From Kingdonia uniflora (taxonomy: Eukaryota; Streptophyta; Magnoliopsida; Ranunculales; Circaeasteraceae): DNA of 64,000 nt. Where the stretch lies: positions 186,001 through 250,000 of the forward strand of contig JACGCM010001652.1 of NCBI GenBank assembly GCA_014058105.1. Direction: 5' to 3'. Under the pieces are notes generated by a model that did no database searches, had not been told where the DNA came from, and worked only from the letters and a program-made list of their open reading frames with translations. The first letter of the stretch is position 1; every line of letters starts with the position of its first letter. This document shows, piece after piece, positions 10,740-23,989 of the stretch. The position numbers and the translations under genes were made by a program.

Positions 10740-13700
10740 GAAAATGTGAAGCATGGTGCTTCATACGATGATGGTAGATACTGGTAGCACTATCGAACTC
10801 CTTTTTCAAAGCACGATTGATCAGATGGGTCTAGTCGATAAGGTCTAACCCAGCGACGTTGATATATGTGGTTTTAATGGATCTAAGCAGGAACATGTAG
10901 GGAAGATTATACTTTCTATCACTGCAAGACCAGTAACACTCGACGTTATCATTTATGTTGTCAATACAAAATCCCATTACCTGGGGATAATGGGATGTTG
11001 CTGGTTACACATTATGTGCGTCATTCCATAAACCTATCACTTGGCATTACATTTTGAATGGGAAGGTGGCGTATACGAGATCAAAGGAAGTTAGAAATTG
11101 GCACAAGCATACAAAAATTTTATCATCATTGGATCAGAACCTTCTAGACATCAGCTCGCATAGAAATTATAGATGACAACAGGAAACATTACAAAGAACT
11201 ATACAGTCAACTTTGCTGGGCAACATTTGCCCAATGCAGCAACCACAGAGTACGTTGAAATCAGTGGACCCAAGCGTGGGACATATATTGGTACTCATCT
11301 ACCCATAACAGAGCGCGGCGCTCTCATCCAGTTCCTCAAGGAAAATAGTAATGACTTTGCTTGGACATTTCACAAGATATCGGCCATTGATCCGAATCTG
11401 GTATGTCACAAACTCAACTTGAAGGATAACGCCGAAGCTATCAAACATAAATAGAGAACTTTAGTACCAAGTCTGCGAGACAAAGTTAACAAAGAAATCA
11501 AAAAGCTCATCGAAGTTGGTTTTATTCGAGAGGCCAATTATCCAGAATGGATATCGAATATTGTAGCAGTACCAAAAAAGAACGAAAAGATCAGGGTATG
11601 CATGATTTTCACGGACTTAAGCAGACATACTCCAAAAGATAGTTTTCTGCTCCCTATCATCAATAACCTGATCGATTCTACTTTTGGGTACGAACTCCTG
11701 TCTATGATAGATGCTGCGTCAGAATACAACCAAATACCTATGCGACTTGACGATCAAGAGAAAATAGCTTTCATTATAGAACATGGACTATATTGCTACA
11801 AAGTCATGCCATTCGGTCTCAGGAATGCTGGAGCTACTTATCTGTGATTAATGACCTAAATATTCAAAGATCACCATAGGAAGATAATGGAGGTCTATAT
11901 AGACGATATGTTGTACAAAATTCTTAAGAAGGAAAACCATTTTGTAGATTTAAACAGAGCCTTCGATATTCTCTGTCTCTACAAAATGAGGCTCAACCCC
12001 GATAAATGCCAGTTCAGAGTTTAATCAGGGAAATTCTTGGGCCACTTAATCAGCAAGCATGGTATTGAAGCTGATCCAGATCGTATTCGCGCATTATTAT
12101 CTATGTCTTCCCCAAGAACGAAGAAAGATGTCTAGCGGAAGAACCTAAGACGAACCGTTGGCCAGCAAGATTACCGCGTTAATCTATTTTGTTTCAAAAT
12201 CTTTCGATCGATGTCGATGGTTGTTTAACTTACTACGTGAGGGGATGATAAAACAAAAACCTAAAAAAAACCTTGAGATTGAATGGACAACAGAGTGCGA
12301 ACTAGCTTTTCAGCAACTTAAACTTTACTTGGGATCACCGTCAGTGATGAGTACACCTCACGAAGGGGAAGAACTCACCATTTATTTTGTAGTCACTGAA
12401 GAATCATTAAGTTTTTCTCTCATTCAACTTGAATTAAAGATAGAGAATCTTGTCTACTCTATCAGAAAAACTCTCACTCAAGCAGAATCCTGATATAGCA
12501 AGATCAAGAAACTATTTCTAGCTCTCGTCTACACCTCGTAAAAATTGAGATAGTACTTTCAAGCCTACTCAGTACGAGTAGTAGCCAACTACCCTATGTA
12601 TGATATCCTATCCAAACAGGAAAAGTCAAAGCGAATACTACAATGGTCAGTCACCTTCGGCGAGTATGACATTCATTTTAAACCCAGACATTCGAAAAAG
12701 GGTCAGGCCGTAGCAGATTTCCATGCAAACTTCCCCGTAGAGGATCCTGATTGGGAAGAAGACAGCATAAAAATTCATGAATAACAACTCGAAGAAAAGG
12801 CAGACTGGATAACTCCAAAGGGGTGACGTCTCTTAACTGATGGATTCTCTGGACCCACAGATCAGGCATTGGAATTGTGTTGATCACGCCTACTAATTAT
12901 AGAATTGAAAAAGCAATTCGATTAAATTTTGAAGCTACCAACAATACAGCCGAGTACGAGGCGATGATTCATGGTCTAGATATGGCTCTTGAGATTGGAG
13001 TATCCGAGCTGTCTGTATACACGGATTCTTTACTCACCGTAAACCACTACACAGACAAATTCTAGAAGAATAGAAAAATAATCAATTACGTGGCCGCAGT
13101 AGCCGACTGAATGAGCAGATAGATTTAAGAAATTTTTTATCAAACATTTGCCGTGCAGAAAAAATAGACATTCTGATTTCCTCGCATATCTCGTATGAGT
13201 CCTTGGCTCAGAACCTCGATATCTCAAGATTGGAGTATTATCAACCCCCAGCATTAACTTCATAAGCTCAAATTCTGTTAATACTGGGGGCGTAGAAGAT
13301 GATGAGAACGATTGGAGACGACCTTTCCTCAAGTATATTAGAACCAATAATATATTCGATGGTGAATCTCTCAAGACCCCACTGAAAGAAGACATGTACT
13401 TGATAACGTTAAACGCTACATCGTTAAAAACTGTCTCTTATACAAGATTTTGGTCACAGGGCCGTATCTCGAATGCTTATCCCACAATGAAGCTTAAAAA
13501 TTCCTACACGAACTACATGAAGGTACTTGTGGTTCCCATGCAGTAGGAAGATCTCTAGCCAACCGAGCTCTCACCCAATGTGTCTTCTAGCCTAAAATAA
13601 AAGCTTAAGCAATCAAACTCGCAAGCAAAGATAATGCCTGTCAACATAGTGGTCCCCAAATTCGAGCTTCAACTTTAAAACTTCATTCCAGCAACGTTGT

Positions 13701-14562
13701 ATGGCTACTTAAAAGATGGGCCCTCGATCTTGTCGGCGAATTTCCTACTGCACCAGGAAAATATAAGCATCTTTTAGTCGTAACAGATTACTTTACTATG
13801 TGGGCAGAAGCAGTTCCTCTGTGCCGTACACGAGAAGATAAAGTCATCAAGTTCATATGGGAAAACATCATCATCCATTTCGACTGCCCCCATCTCATTA
13901 GAATTGACAATGGACCTCAGTTCGTTGGCTTCAAAGTCGTCAAATTCCTCAATCACCACAACATCATACATTTTCCTTCAAATTTGTATTACCCGGAAGG
14001 GAATGGTCAGGCCGAGATCACTAATCGCACTATCGTGGATGGGATCAAAAAGCGTCTAGCAGAAAGGAAGGGAAATTAGGTCATAGAGTTACCACATGTG
14101 TTATGGGCTTATCAAACTACACCCCGAGTTTCAACTGGATGCACGCCATTCATCTTGGCTTATGGTACAGATGCAATCATCCCTACTCAGTATCATCACT
14201 CTATTCGCAGCCATACCATGACCGATGAAGAAAGTAAATTCCAGTTGGCATGCAATGGGAATTGGATCGAGGAGACTCTGGACATAACAATCATGAATTT
14301 GGGAAGGTATCACCAAGCTTTAGCCCGATCTTATAATAAACGCGTTCGTTATAGAGAGTTTAAAATCAAGGATCTGGCCTTCCAAGAGATTCCCAGACAT
14401 TGCAAAGATCTCAACGCAGAGAAATTATCCAAAAACTAGGAAGGTCCTTTTGTCGTCATCGGGAAAAATAGCCTCGATTCTTACGACCTCGCCACTGAGC
14501 ATGGCAAGCACATACCAAATCCTTGGAACACTAGGAGACTAGAGTTGCATCACATATATTAA
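10740..14562 (+). pseudogene. C1 pol: protease, RT, RNase H, integrase, disrupted
   Basis: Aspartic protease: MVDTGST, Asp codon 10,777-10,779. Reverse transcriptase 11,460-12,130: LSMIDAASEYNQIP (motif A Asp), MPFGLRNAGATY and VYIDDM. RNase H 12,820-13,070: ATNNTAEYEAMIHGLD and VYTDS. Integrase 13,500-14,562: zinc-finger remnant (ELHEGTCGSH ... NACQHSG) and catalytic Asp 13,726-13,728, Asp 13,906-13,908 and Glu 14,014-14,016, with 35 residues between the last two as expected. Stops and shifts occur throughout, for example TGA after GATYL (11,845-11,847) and TAG after RKGN. The order gag-PR-RT-RH-INT is Ty3/gypsy. Confidence 0.9.
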
Positions 14563-14572
14563 ATATGTCACA

Positions 14573-14917
14573 GTGTACTTTCCTTCAATCAATCTCACAC
14601 CAATGAAATACTTGTGTTCGATTGCTCTACATCATAGTACTTCTTATAATATATCCAATAAGTACTTCTATACACAGATTACAGATCATTTGTTGCTTCA
14701 GCCAAATCGATCATCTAAATACATTAATGAGGTTAGTCGTCATTTATGGTGTGAGGTATTCCACGAATTGATCGTTGAGCTTGAGGCACAAAAAACTGTT
14801 GTAAAGAAGATCGCACTAGATGAGATAACTATTGAAGATGAGAGGATTGTTGGTAATGTACTGATAAGATGTGGTGCTACAGGACACCTTGGTTATTTTA
14901 GATGTAACGATGTTTGA
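14573..14917 (+). pseudogene. Gene X (AG2) copy 0, C-terminal part
   Basis: This 114-codon open frame is the least damaged copy of the C-terminal exon of an unrecognised gene family also found at 28,930, 44,000 and 52,330/46,229. Shared blocks are LW.EVF.ELI.EL (residues 58-71), a KKIALDEITIEDER stretch and the end CGATGHLGYFRCNDV, where Cys, His and Cys spacing suggests metal binding but is not a known finger. The N-terminal exon and 3' LTR expected to the left are missing. The ATG at 14,573 is just the first Met in the frame. Function unknown. Confidence 0.5.
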
Positions 14918-15368
14918 GATGGCAAACTTGTGTTTAGTTTAACATAATATAATGAATATAGTGGAACAAATTTATGTTTTGTTGTTGCTCCTTAATTTTT
15001 GGGAAAGTTGTTGAATTAGGAGCATTGGGAATGACGTTATAATTATTATAAGTTAGGATGGTGAGTAAGGAAATATAAAACTTGAGTATGAGTATGAGTA
15101 TGAGTATGAGTATGAGTATGATGGTGAAGGTATAGTTCCATTGCGTGTGGCTTGATTTTTATCATGAATATGGGGAGGTGTGAGAGAGGAGTGGGCAAGA
15201 GAGAGAGAGAGATGTATTTAATTATAGGGTTTGGGGTAATGATGAAAAGTTATTTTTACCCAAAAGGTATGAACCGCCTGACAGGTACAGTGGAAGAGAT
15301 GCATCGGTTGGAAAACCAAGGGTGGCTTGCATGAGTCCCAAAAACTACCAGTGGTTAGAAAGAAAAAT
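14918..15368. other. Spacer between gene X and AG1 of D1
   Basis: No gene. It includes a six-base tandem run (GAGTAT, about six copies, 15,084-15,122). Downstream comes AG1's promoter. In D2 and H the equivalent spacer carries a CACGTG G-box; here none is evident. Confidence 0.5.
15084..15122. repeat. (GAGTAT)n hexamer microsatellite
   Basis: About six perfect tandem copies of GAGTAT/GTATGA. Confidence 0.9.
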
Positions 15369-15376
15369 TATAAATA
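15369..15376 (+). promoter_or_regulatory. TATA box of antisense gene AG1 (D1)
   Basis: TATAAATA lies about 150 bp before the ATG at 15,520 and is followed by a purine-rich leader with GAGAGA tracts like a plant 5' UTR. The D2 copy has TATAAAAA in the corresponding place (29,730-29,737). Confidence 0.5.
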
Positions 15377-15519
15377 GTTCTTCTCATTAGTCTTCTAAAC
15401 ATTTACAAAAAATAGAGAGGCAAAAATCTAGAGAGAGAAAAAAATTTGATTGTAAAGAGATTGGAGAGGGAAACCCTAAAAGTAGGCATCGTCATCGGAG
15501 GGAAGAGGAAAGTGCCATT

Positions 15520-17928
15520 ATGGGTTTGGAGAAGAAACTCATGTTACCAAGTGTTGTCGTGAAGGAAGAGATGTTTGGGGTTTTGAATTCATCGTCTGTT
15601 GTCGAAGGTTAGTGATTGTTCTTGGTTGTACTCTTTTTTTTATTTGAATGTCTGTGAATGTTGTGATGATTCCCTCATTTTGTGTATTTTGAATTTTGAA
15701 ACATGCACTTTATATGGAAAGTTTTCATATGTTCTTTTGGAGAAAATGTCTTTGTAAAATTTATTTTCTCTGTACTAGTGCTAAGTAGTGTAGGAAAAAT
15801 AAAATAATATAACATATATTATTATGCCATAAATTTTTTGGTGTTATCATAGTAAACCAGAAAAAATAAAGAATTTGACTAAAATACCTGGATCTGTATG
15901 TAGGTAGATGCGCGTGACAAACCTTAGGAATAAATGTCTTTTCTCGAGCTTATTATTTAAGATGGAGGCTTCAACCTCTGGTCAGCTGATTGATGAAGCA
16001 ACTGTAGGAATTTAAGCTTCCAAAACTGTGGGGAGGGGGGGCGAGCTAATAAATAATAGCTTGAATGAACATGCTCGAGATGCTGTGGGGGAGAGCACCA
16101 CAGAGGAGAGGAAAGGTAAGAAAAAGCTCAAGTTTCCAAACTTCCCTAGTACTTTCAATGACTATCCTCCAGACTCAAATGAGTTTAGGAACTTTTATAA
16201 GTGGAAAGGTAGTTTAGGTGGTAAATGGGGGAATGTGATAGAGCATGGGGGAGAGCTTTTAAAGGGTGTTCTAATGAAAAAGGTAAAAACACATTTTTAT
16301 TATTGTCGAACTTAGAACATCAAAATTTTAATAGGAAAATATTAGGGTTTGTTTCCATTGAGTATTTTAATTGGAACAGGTAAGGTGATTTAGATGAGGG
16401 TTTTTTATGTTATCTGACCCAGTTTAAATATAGGTTGGTAGTGCCTTTAAGCAACCTTGCGAAAAGCCTCATGAACGAGAACAAGGCGTGCCCTACCCAG
16501 TTGAACGGGAATATGTTGGAGGTGATAAATATTTACGAAAATTTAAATAGGAGGTGGGATCTTGTGGGGAACGAGAGAAGAATAACACCTTTAAATGTTT
16601 TGCAATACTATTATGTGAAATACTACAGGAATATTGGGGTTGTGTATTTCTGCTCGAGCTCAAGCCGACCCTAATTTTTAACTTGAATTCGGCTGGAAGA
16701 GTATGAAATAATAATTTGATATGGGTGAAAGGCGAGTGTTTCTAGCGAGCTTACGAGGAACCCCTGGATCTTAAATATAAAGTTTGAAGAAAAGTAAGTA
16801 ATTTTTATGAATACTAAAATGTATCTGTCGATAGCAGTCTGTTTGGTATTGACGATATTTTTGTTTGTATACAGATCCTCAGTCGAAAGTTAAAAGGAAA
16901 GAATCTTTAATCGATACTGTAGCTCGAGAGGGAAGTAAGCTTGAGGTTCTGTTAAGCAAGTTTGAGATTAGTAGGCACATGAGGACTCACAGTAAATTAG
17001 TTAAAGTCCAGATGTCGCAGGCTATGAGTAAAATGACTGGAGCTGGTCCATCTGCTGGAGCTAGAGGGGGATCGTCAATGAATATTGGAAAATGGCCAGC
17101 TATAGCAAAAGCTGGGCCCATGTCCTTAAAACCAAAGCCTGCAGGTTCCATGTCTAGGAAAACAAGCCAAAGGGAACTAAAGAGGAGAAGTACGAAGACT
17201 GATGGCTTGAAGTCTGCAACTATATAGAGTGGGGAGGTCAAGGTTCCCTCAAAGAAGAGAAAAGGGAACAATTCCCCTCCTACTGCATTGGAGGATGTGA
17301 GTGGACAACGAGGATGAGTTGCTCACTCTAGAAAATAGGTCGAGATTAGCTGCTCGAGGGGATACCGGGGAGTTGGATTCTGTTGTAAAAATGGAGCTGT
17401 ATAGTGTAAGTGTAAAACTATAATGATTGGTTTTCGCTTAAATGTTCAAATTTGATTTTTGTATGTTTGTTGATGTAGGTTTCACGCATTCTGAGGAGTA
17501 TTTGCCTCAGGTTTAAGGATGGGAAGGCGGATCTCGAGAAGAGGGTTACACATCTCAAAAAAGAGTTGGCAAAAAAATGAACTTATCTGGCAGAAAAGAA
17601 AGTGTTCTCGAGCTTGGAGGTTAAAAACTTGAAAGATGAGTTCCAGGTAGCTATGGACAAGCATGGAGAATAGGCTAAAAAGAATGTGGATGAAGTAACC
17701 GCTGCTCATGATAATTTCGGGCAAAAACTTCTTGAGGAAGGCTACTCCTTGAATGACGTTTTTACCATATCAGAAGGGTGATTTACGAATGTTGAGGTAC
17801 CCGAAACAAAAGATGAGCCTGAAGCTTGCAGTACTCCTCCCCAGGAAACTGTACCAGGGTTGAATGTTGTCTATGTTAGCACCGAGCGAAAGAATCAAGG
17901 AGGGGAAGAAAATGACAATGTAGAGTGA
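15520..17928 (+). pseudogene. AG1 of D1, N-terminal region (PF04195-like), broken
   Basis: Antisense to D1 pol. A first exon from 15,520 to 15,607 ends at GAAG before GTTAGT. An acceptor at about 15,903-15,907 precedes ATGCG at 15,908, as in the D2 copy. The frame 15,908-16,315 (one stop at about 16,013) holds KLKFPNFPSTF and EFRNFYKWKGSLGGKWG. The segment 16,435-16,674 (CPTQLNGNMLEVINIYENLN) matches the D2 copy's AQLNGNVYGMMRVCEALN. The layout recalls the plant 'putative gypsy-type transposon' family. Further exons 16,875-17,405 (Ser/Lys-rich) and 17,479-17,928 (coiled coil, then EGYSLNDVFTI) are bounded by GTAAGT donors and AG acceptors. Stops and shifts make it non-functional. Family call is by resemblance only. 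Confidence 0.6.
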
Positions 17929-18039
17929 TATGCATGTAATAGCTTTATCAAATATTGTATGGGAGGAGGGAAAACATTTGTATTAATTGTTTAAGTAGGA
18001 AATATGGATGTTGGTATACTTTTTGATAGGAAAATTATT

Positions 18040-19881
18040 GTGTAGGAGTTAAACGAACTGTGCGTCATCAATGAGGTGTTAAAGAGTCAGCTCTCTAGGG
18101 AGAAAAAAGTTGTATATGCAGCAGTGCTCATAACTGCGCATACGGAGGTTCAGATGAGAAAATTGAGTTTTAAGCGAAAAGATAAATATTTGTACATAGA
18201 ATTTTGACCTTTTATTAGAAACTGAGACAAACAGTAATAGAGTGGTAAAAGATGTGTATTAGAAAATTGTGGCATTAACCTGATCCTAAGATTGTAGAGC
18301 GTATGTCTACCAAAGTGAGAAATCGTCATAGCTTGAAGGCTAAGTATGAGCTCGTTGTGGTGGGTCTATGATAGATAACAGACTGTATGGAAACTGTTAT
18401 ATTCAAACAATTTATATGAGAAATATAAATTATTTTCAATGGTTTGAAAGTAAAATCGAACTATTGTGCAAGCTGATCTAGAAGCCGCACGATCTCGTGA
18501 GGAAGATGTGCCAAAATGTAATTGCGAGTTTAAACTCAAATTGGATAGGATCCATCAGATATTTGAAGAGAGTGCAGATCAGTATGTAAAAGTGGAGCTT
18601 GGGCTGACTAAGTCAAAAAAGATGGTTAACGAGTTGAGCCAACAGATCGATAATAAGGAAGCTAATTTGGGTAGAGTTCAAGGTGCGCTAGTGAGTGCTC
18701 ATAGTGAGGTTAAAAAGTTGAAGAGTATGTTAGAGTGTGAAAAGGGAAAGTACAAAGAGGCAGATGCCCCTCAATATCAAATCAGATTGTTAGAGGCAGA
18801 AGCATTACAATTAAGATATTATCTCAATAATTTGATAGAGCCACTGAGGAGGAAAAAGGGTGAATTGGTGAGAACGCGAGCTGATTTGTCGAGTGTTGAA
18901 AGTTATATGGAGAAGTTAAGTGACACTATAAAGAGGAAAGAGGATAGTATCAAGAGTACGCAGAGTCATTGTGACAACCTTTCTGAACGGCTGGAAAAAT
19001 GAAGGCAGACATAGCAAGTGTTCATGGTAGTAAGAGGGATGTGAAAGAGAGATTGAAAAGGAAACAAAGTAAGGTGGATGTTATTAAGAAATAATTGGGG
19101 GAGAAAGATCTCAAAGTAAAAACTCATATGAAATTAATATCGGAGCTAAAGGCCGATTTAAAATATGTCCAAGCTATTATAAGGAACTCCAACAAGAAAA
19201 ATAAGAAATAAATAGACCCAGCAGGCTAATTATAGGAATAGGGTGGTTGATTTGCGTCGACAATTTGAGAAATATTTAAGGAAAAGGGATGAAATATTGA
19301 AGAATTCATGTTTCAGTAAAAGTAGAGAAAATGAGGTTTTAAAGAAACAAGAGGTGGTGTTGTTGGCGCAGCGAAGTAAAGTTCATAAATTAACCAAGCT
19401 GAAAGAGAAAAATCAAATTAAACAAAGTAAATCCTTGGAAATGTTGAGGGCTTTGAACAAGTACGTAGCATATTTGAAGAGAAGTTCAGAGAGAGCCAAG
19501 ACTCATTACGAAAAGATAAATAAAAATTATCAAAAAATCTGTATTGAGTTTTCTAACCTGGCCGTACCGAATCGTCATAGACTGTCCATGGAAGAAGTAT
19601 ATTCAAGGGAGATAATGGTCATAATTACCTATTTTGTGGGGGATGTGAAGAGGCTCAAATTTGAAAGGGATACGTTGCATGACTGTATGGTTTTGAAGGG
19701 TTGTATCTGTAAAGCTGAAGTAGATCGTCGTAATTGTTTGAATCTTATGGAAACCGGTATTGGTCCCATTACGGGCGAACAGGTAGAATTAGGTAGGGAG
19801 TTGGTTGTTGTTAGAGAACAAGAATTTATATCTTCAAAAGCTCTGAATCTCGGGGGAGGTTTATCTGATGTACTCCAATAA
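18040..19881 (+). pseudogene. AG1 of D1, coiled-coil region
   Basis: Two long frames, 18,466-19,002 (178 codons) and 19,243-19,881 (212 codons), are rich in Lys, Glu, Leu and Gln with heptad spacing, typical of a long coiled coil. Between them (19,003-19,242) the same composition continues but is broken by stops. The final about 90 residues (VYSREIMVIITYFVGDVKRL ... CMVLKGCICKAEV) align with the end of the D2 copy (VYERVMAVVISFFVSEFKRL ... LVAKGVQCDM), so this conserved tail is a real gene end. Whether it is one transcript with the N-terminal part or a separate gene is not clear, because a stop lies at 17,926-17,928. Confidence 0.55.
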
Positions 19882-19917
19882 GGACATGTATAAAGAAGTT
19901 ACTTGTTTTGCCATTTG

Positions 19918-20110
19918 TATCGTAGATGATATATAGATGAAAGCTAGTTTTACCTTTACTTTATCTATAAGTATAAAGATAGTAGATGTATATCGATTAA
20001 AGACCAATATTACCTTTGTTTTAATCTTTAAGATTTAGTAGATGATAGATGTGTATCGATTGAAAGCTAGTGTTACCTTTGCTTTAATTTTTGAGATTTA
20101 GCAGATACTA
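19918..20110. repeat. Tandem repeat, about 60-65 bp unit, 3 copies, in AG1/pol spacer of D1
   Basis: Each copy carries ATCGATTAAAG followed by a variant of ATTACCTTTGTTTTAATCTT and AGATTTAGTAGAT. The unit differs from the 55-bp unit in the same position of D2, so each element has its own array. Confidence 0.7.
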
Positions 20111-20259
20111 CATATATGACAGTAGAGAGTAATGTGAGAAAAAAACTTGAATGTTTTCATTGAGTAGAAAAGAATGTACATACTATTAGAGATCTTAATC
20201 TCACTTTTGGAATGTAAAGAATGATAGTAGATTTATCATGTGCTTGAAAAATGAGGGAT

Positions 20260-23200
20260 TTAGCGATAATATCGTTTCAATCATCTAGTATTTCAAGGGC
20301 TTGGTATGCGGACTCCGTCCTTTGTCATGAGGTAGTAAGATCTGAGGCCAGTTCGTCCTACCACTAGAAATAGACCTTCCCAATTCTCAGCGAGTTTCCC
20401 AGTGTTCAGCTCTTTTTTACTTTTGGGGATCTCACGGAGGACTAGGTCATTGATTTGGAACTCACAACTGTGAACTCTTCTGTTGTATGAGTTGGCTAGG
20501 ATCTGATAATAGTGACCCAGGTTGGCAACTGCTCGGGTTCTTGTTTCATCGATCTAGTTCAAGTTACAGGCTAACTCAAATTCATTCTCTTCATCAATTA
20601 GCTCGTGATCTATGACTGGGTGATGATATTATGTTGAGATGACGGCTTCTGTTCCATAAGAATGAAGAAAGGGGGAATATCCTGTTGATTGTCTCGGTGT
20701 TGTACGGTAAGCTCACAAAACATGTAGCAGTTCCCGTATCCAATTTCCTTTCCTCTTTTATTTGAGTATTTTCTTGATTCCATCAGTGATCATCTTGCTT
20801 GTGATTTTGGCTTGCCCATTAACTTGGGGGTAATAGGGATTGGATGGTGAATGAATGATGTTATGTTTGTTGAGAAATGCCACTACTTTTTCTTTAACGA
20901 ACTATGGTCTGTTATCGATTCGAATCAGGTAGGGGCAACCAAATCGAGTGATGATATGTTCCTAAATAAATGAGATGACTTCTTCTTCTCGAGTTTGACA
21001 AAGAGGAACTACTTCAACCCACTTCATATAGTAATTCATTGCTACGAGTAAGAACTTACGGTTACCCGGTGTGTTTGAAAATTCTCTCACTAGATCGAAT
21101 GCCCACCCTTTAAAAGGCCAGAATACTTTACTAGCATGGAGCACGAGTGCAGGAGCTCGTACATGATGACCATGTCGTTAGTACACGTTGTATTTTTGTG
21201 AATACTCATCGGCTTATTTTCTCATGTCGGGACAAAATACTCCTTGTATAATAGCTATGTTTGCGAGTGATTGACCTACAGCATGGGAACTACAAGTCCT
21301 TTCATGTAGAACCTTGCGCATTTCATATGCTTATTGCTTGGAGAGGTACTTGAGGTATGGTCCAGTGACTGATCTCCTTTAGAGGTTGAGGCCTTTCTGA
21401 ACTGTATAACGCTTGGAGTTTTTGATCAATTGTCTGCGTTCTTTAGGATCTTCCAGAAGGGGCCCATCACATTTGTTCTCCGGTCCGAGATATGTGATAA
21501 AAGGCTTCCTCTAATCGTATTCCTTCTCTTCATCGCCGCCAGTATTGATCGCACATACTATTAGGAGATCAATGCTGGGGATTGAAATTATTTTGATGTG
21601 GAGGTATCTTGCTTATGTACCTAATACCCTAGCTAAATAAGCCAAGGAATCAGCGTTTCGATTCTCCCCACGAGGTAAATAATCAAGTGTGGCTATATTA
21701 AATCAACTCATTCTGTCAACAACCAAGGCCGCATAGTCAATCATTTTAGCATTCTTCTTGTATTGCTCAGAGTAGTGATGAACAATCAACAATGATTCTG
21801 TATAGACTGAGAGCTCTGGAATGTCAATCTCTAATGCCATATCGAGGTCATGGATTAATGCTATGAACTCTATGATGACATTGTTGGAGGCTTCAAAGTT
21901 GAGGTGTATGGATTTCTCAATTATGTCATTTGAGGGAGTAATCAGTACAATTCTAATCCTTGATACTATAAGTCCGGCTGATTTATCTATAAAAAGTCTC
22001 CATCCCTTTCGTGTAACCCATTCAGCTCGCTAGTCAAAGGACTTTGAAGGTGGATCCTCTATGAGGTCTTCTGTGAGATCAGGATCGTGTTCTTCCCAAT
22101 CTGGATCATCTATTGGGAAGCCTGCTAGAAAATCAACCATTGTTTGACCTTTTTCTAAAGTTCACTGTTCGAATTTGATATCGTACTCCCACAAACTTAC
22201 TGACCACTGTTGTACCCTTCTAGATTTTTCTTTTTTAGATAGAACTTCTTAAAGTGGGTAGTTCATCATGACTTTGACTAAATGAGCTTGGAAGTAGGTG
22301 CCTGAGCTTCTGCGATGTGTAAATGAGGGTTGGGAGGAGTCGCTTGATCTTGGAATATCGATGTGTAAATGAGGGTTAGGGTTGAGTTCTTGAAAAGTTA
22401 CTTCACAATCTTCTATCCATTCGATATTTTCATTTGGTCGAACTTTGCCTCTTTTGGTACATCCTCGAAGTAACAAGAATTACCATCAATATCGATCTGA
22501 AGACTTCGAGATGAATCTGCTGATAGCTGCAATCTGTCCAGCGAGCTTTTGTACATCGTTCTTTATTTTTGGAGACGGCATGTTGATTAGAGCTCAAATC
22601 AGATCTGGATCAGCTTCAATTCCCTTCTTATTGATAAGATATCCCAGGAACTTGCCAAAGTGCACTCTAAAATGACATTTATCTAGATTAAACTTCATCC
22701 GGGATGATCGTAATATGCTGAAGACTGTATCGAGATGTGTGATACAATCCTTCTTCTGTAAGCTTTTGCAGTGTAGATCATCGATATATACCACAATAGT
22801 TTTCCCCAAGTGTTCTTTAAACATAGTTATCATTAACCTTTGATAAGTTACTCCAGCATTCTTCAGTCTGAAAGGCATAACTAATTTGTAATAGTAGAGC
22901 CACCTTTCAGCAATGAAAATGGTATGTTCCTGATCTTTGTCTAAAAAGGGTATCAAGTTATATCCTAAAGCAGCATCCATCATAGATAGTAGCTCGTGAT
23001 CTGCTATAGAATCAAGGATTTGATGAATGATAAAAAGAGAAAAATTGTCATTTGGCGTGTGTTTGTTTAGATCTGTGAAATCAACATAAACTCTCAAACT
23101 TTTCCATTCTTCTTTAGAACTGCGACAATGTTAGAGATCAAATCTGGGTACTTTACCTCTTGAATGAATCCAACTTCGATCAACTTATCGATGTTATTGT

Positions 23201-23985
23201 TAACTTCATCTCTGAGACGAGGTGAGAGCCTTTTCTATTTCTATTTGACTACCGTGGCTTTGTCGTTGATGCTTAATTTGTGACACGCCTTAACTGGGTC
23301 GACTCCTGGCATTTTATTGAAAGTCTAAGCGAAGACGTCTCGGTTCATCTATAAAAAATGTACGAGAGCGTCCTTCTCTTATGGGATTAGCTGGGTACCA
23401 ATATAAGTACCTCTGCTAGGCCCATCGATATTAATGTACTATGTAGGTTCTATTATTGAAGGCTGATCATCGGTGTGACCAACTTTCTGCAATTGCAATA
23501 CAATAAATCTGTTGGATGTGTCTAGTATGGCAGAAATGGTATTTTTGTAAGCTTATAAGAGCCTTTAACTACCTTTGATTTCATAGATGTCGTTATTGTA
23601 CTTGAAACGAAGTGTTTGATGGTATATGGATGTAATTGCTTCTATGTTGTGTATCTAGCAGTTGCCCATGGTCCCTAGGTAACGGGATTTGGCATTGATG
23701 ATGTAGAAAACAATATCGATAGTGATGGGTACAACGGCAATGGGTAGGATGATCTTTCCTATTCGTTCTTATTTAGATCCATTAAAACTACTGATATCGA
23801 TGTCGCTTAATATAACTTGATCTGTTAATCCCATTTATTCGATTGTGCTCTAAAAAAATATTTTAATACTGCTGCTGGTATCGATCATCATGGTATACAT
23901 GGAAAATTTCTTCATCTTAAGCATAATAACCAGAGCGTCATGATGTGGAAACTTGACGTGACTGATATCGCAATCCTCAAATGAA
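20260..23985 (-). pseudogene. D1 pol: protease, RT, RNase H, integrase, disrupted
   Basis: Protease near 23,870-23,890 has DTSS instead of DTGS (Asp 23,880-23,882). The RT core is a 167-codon open frame at 23,097-22,594: RVYVDFTDLNKHTP, LSMMDAALGYN, MPFRLKNAGVTYQRL, VVYIDDLHCKS and GKFLGYLINKKGIEADP. RNase H remnants lie at about 21,760-22,050. The integrase has WAFDLV at 21,090, Asp at 20,914-20,916 (RIDNRP) and, at the catalytic Glu position, Lys (NGQAKITS, codon 20,806-20,808). Pol ends at the TAA at 20,260. The RT motifs are intact in one frame, but the rest is broken. Confidence 0.85.
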
Positions 23986-23989
23986 ATTC

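Larger units (their letters stand above)
8341..14562 (+). mobile_element. Tat-like Ty3/gypsy element C1, 3' truncated
   Basis: Order on the plus strand: LTR 8341-8904, PBS 8907-8921, leader, gag (about 9300-10,600), protease (about 10,740-11,160), reverse transcriptase, RNase H, integrase, with the pol stop at 14,560-14,562. No downstream LTR of this orientation follows. The next sequence is gene X of D1, so C1 lost its 3' end or was fused to D1. Catalytic motifs survive in protease (DTGS), RT (YIDD) and integrase (D, D, E), but many stops and shifts break the frame. Confidence 0.85.

Noticed and set aside
13030..13395. 121-codon minus-strand frame inside C1
   Set aside because: It lies antisense to the RNase H and integrase linker of C1 and has no domain or homolog among the other elements; it is a shadow of pol.
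14131..14316. Minus-strand frame across C1 integrase
   Set aside because: The sense frame encodes conserved integrase C-terminal sequence (YQTTPRVSTGCTPF).
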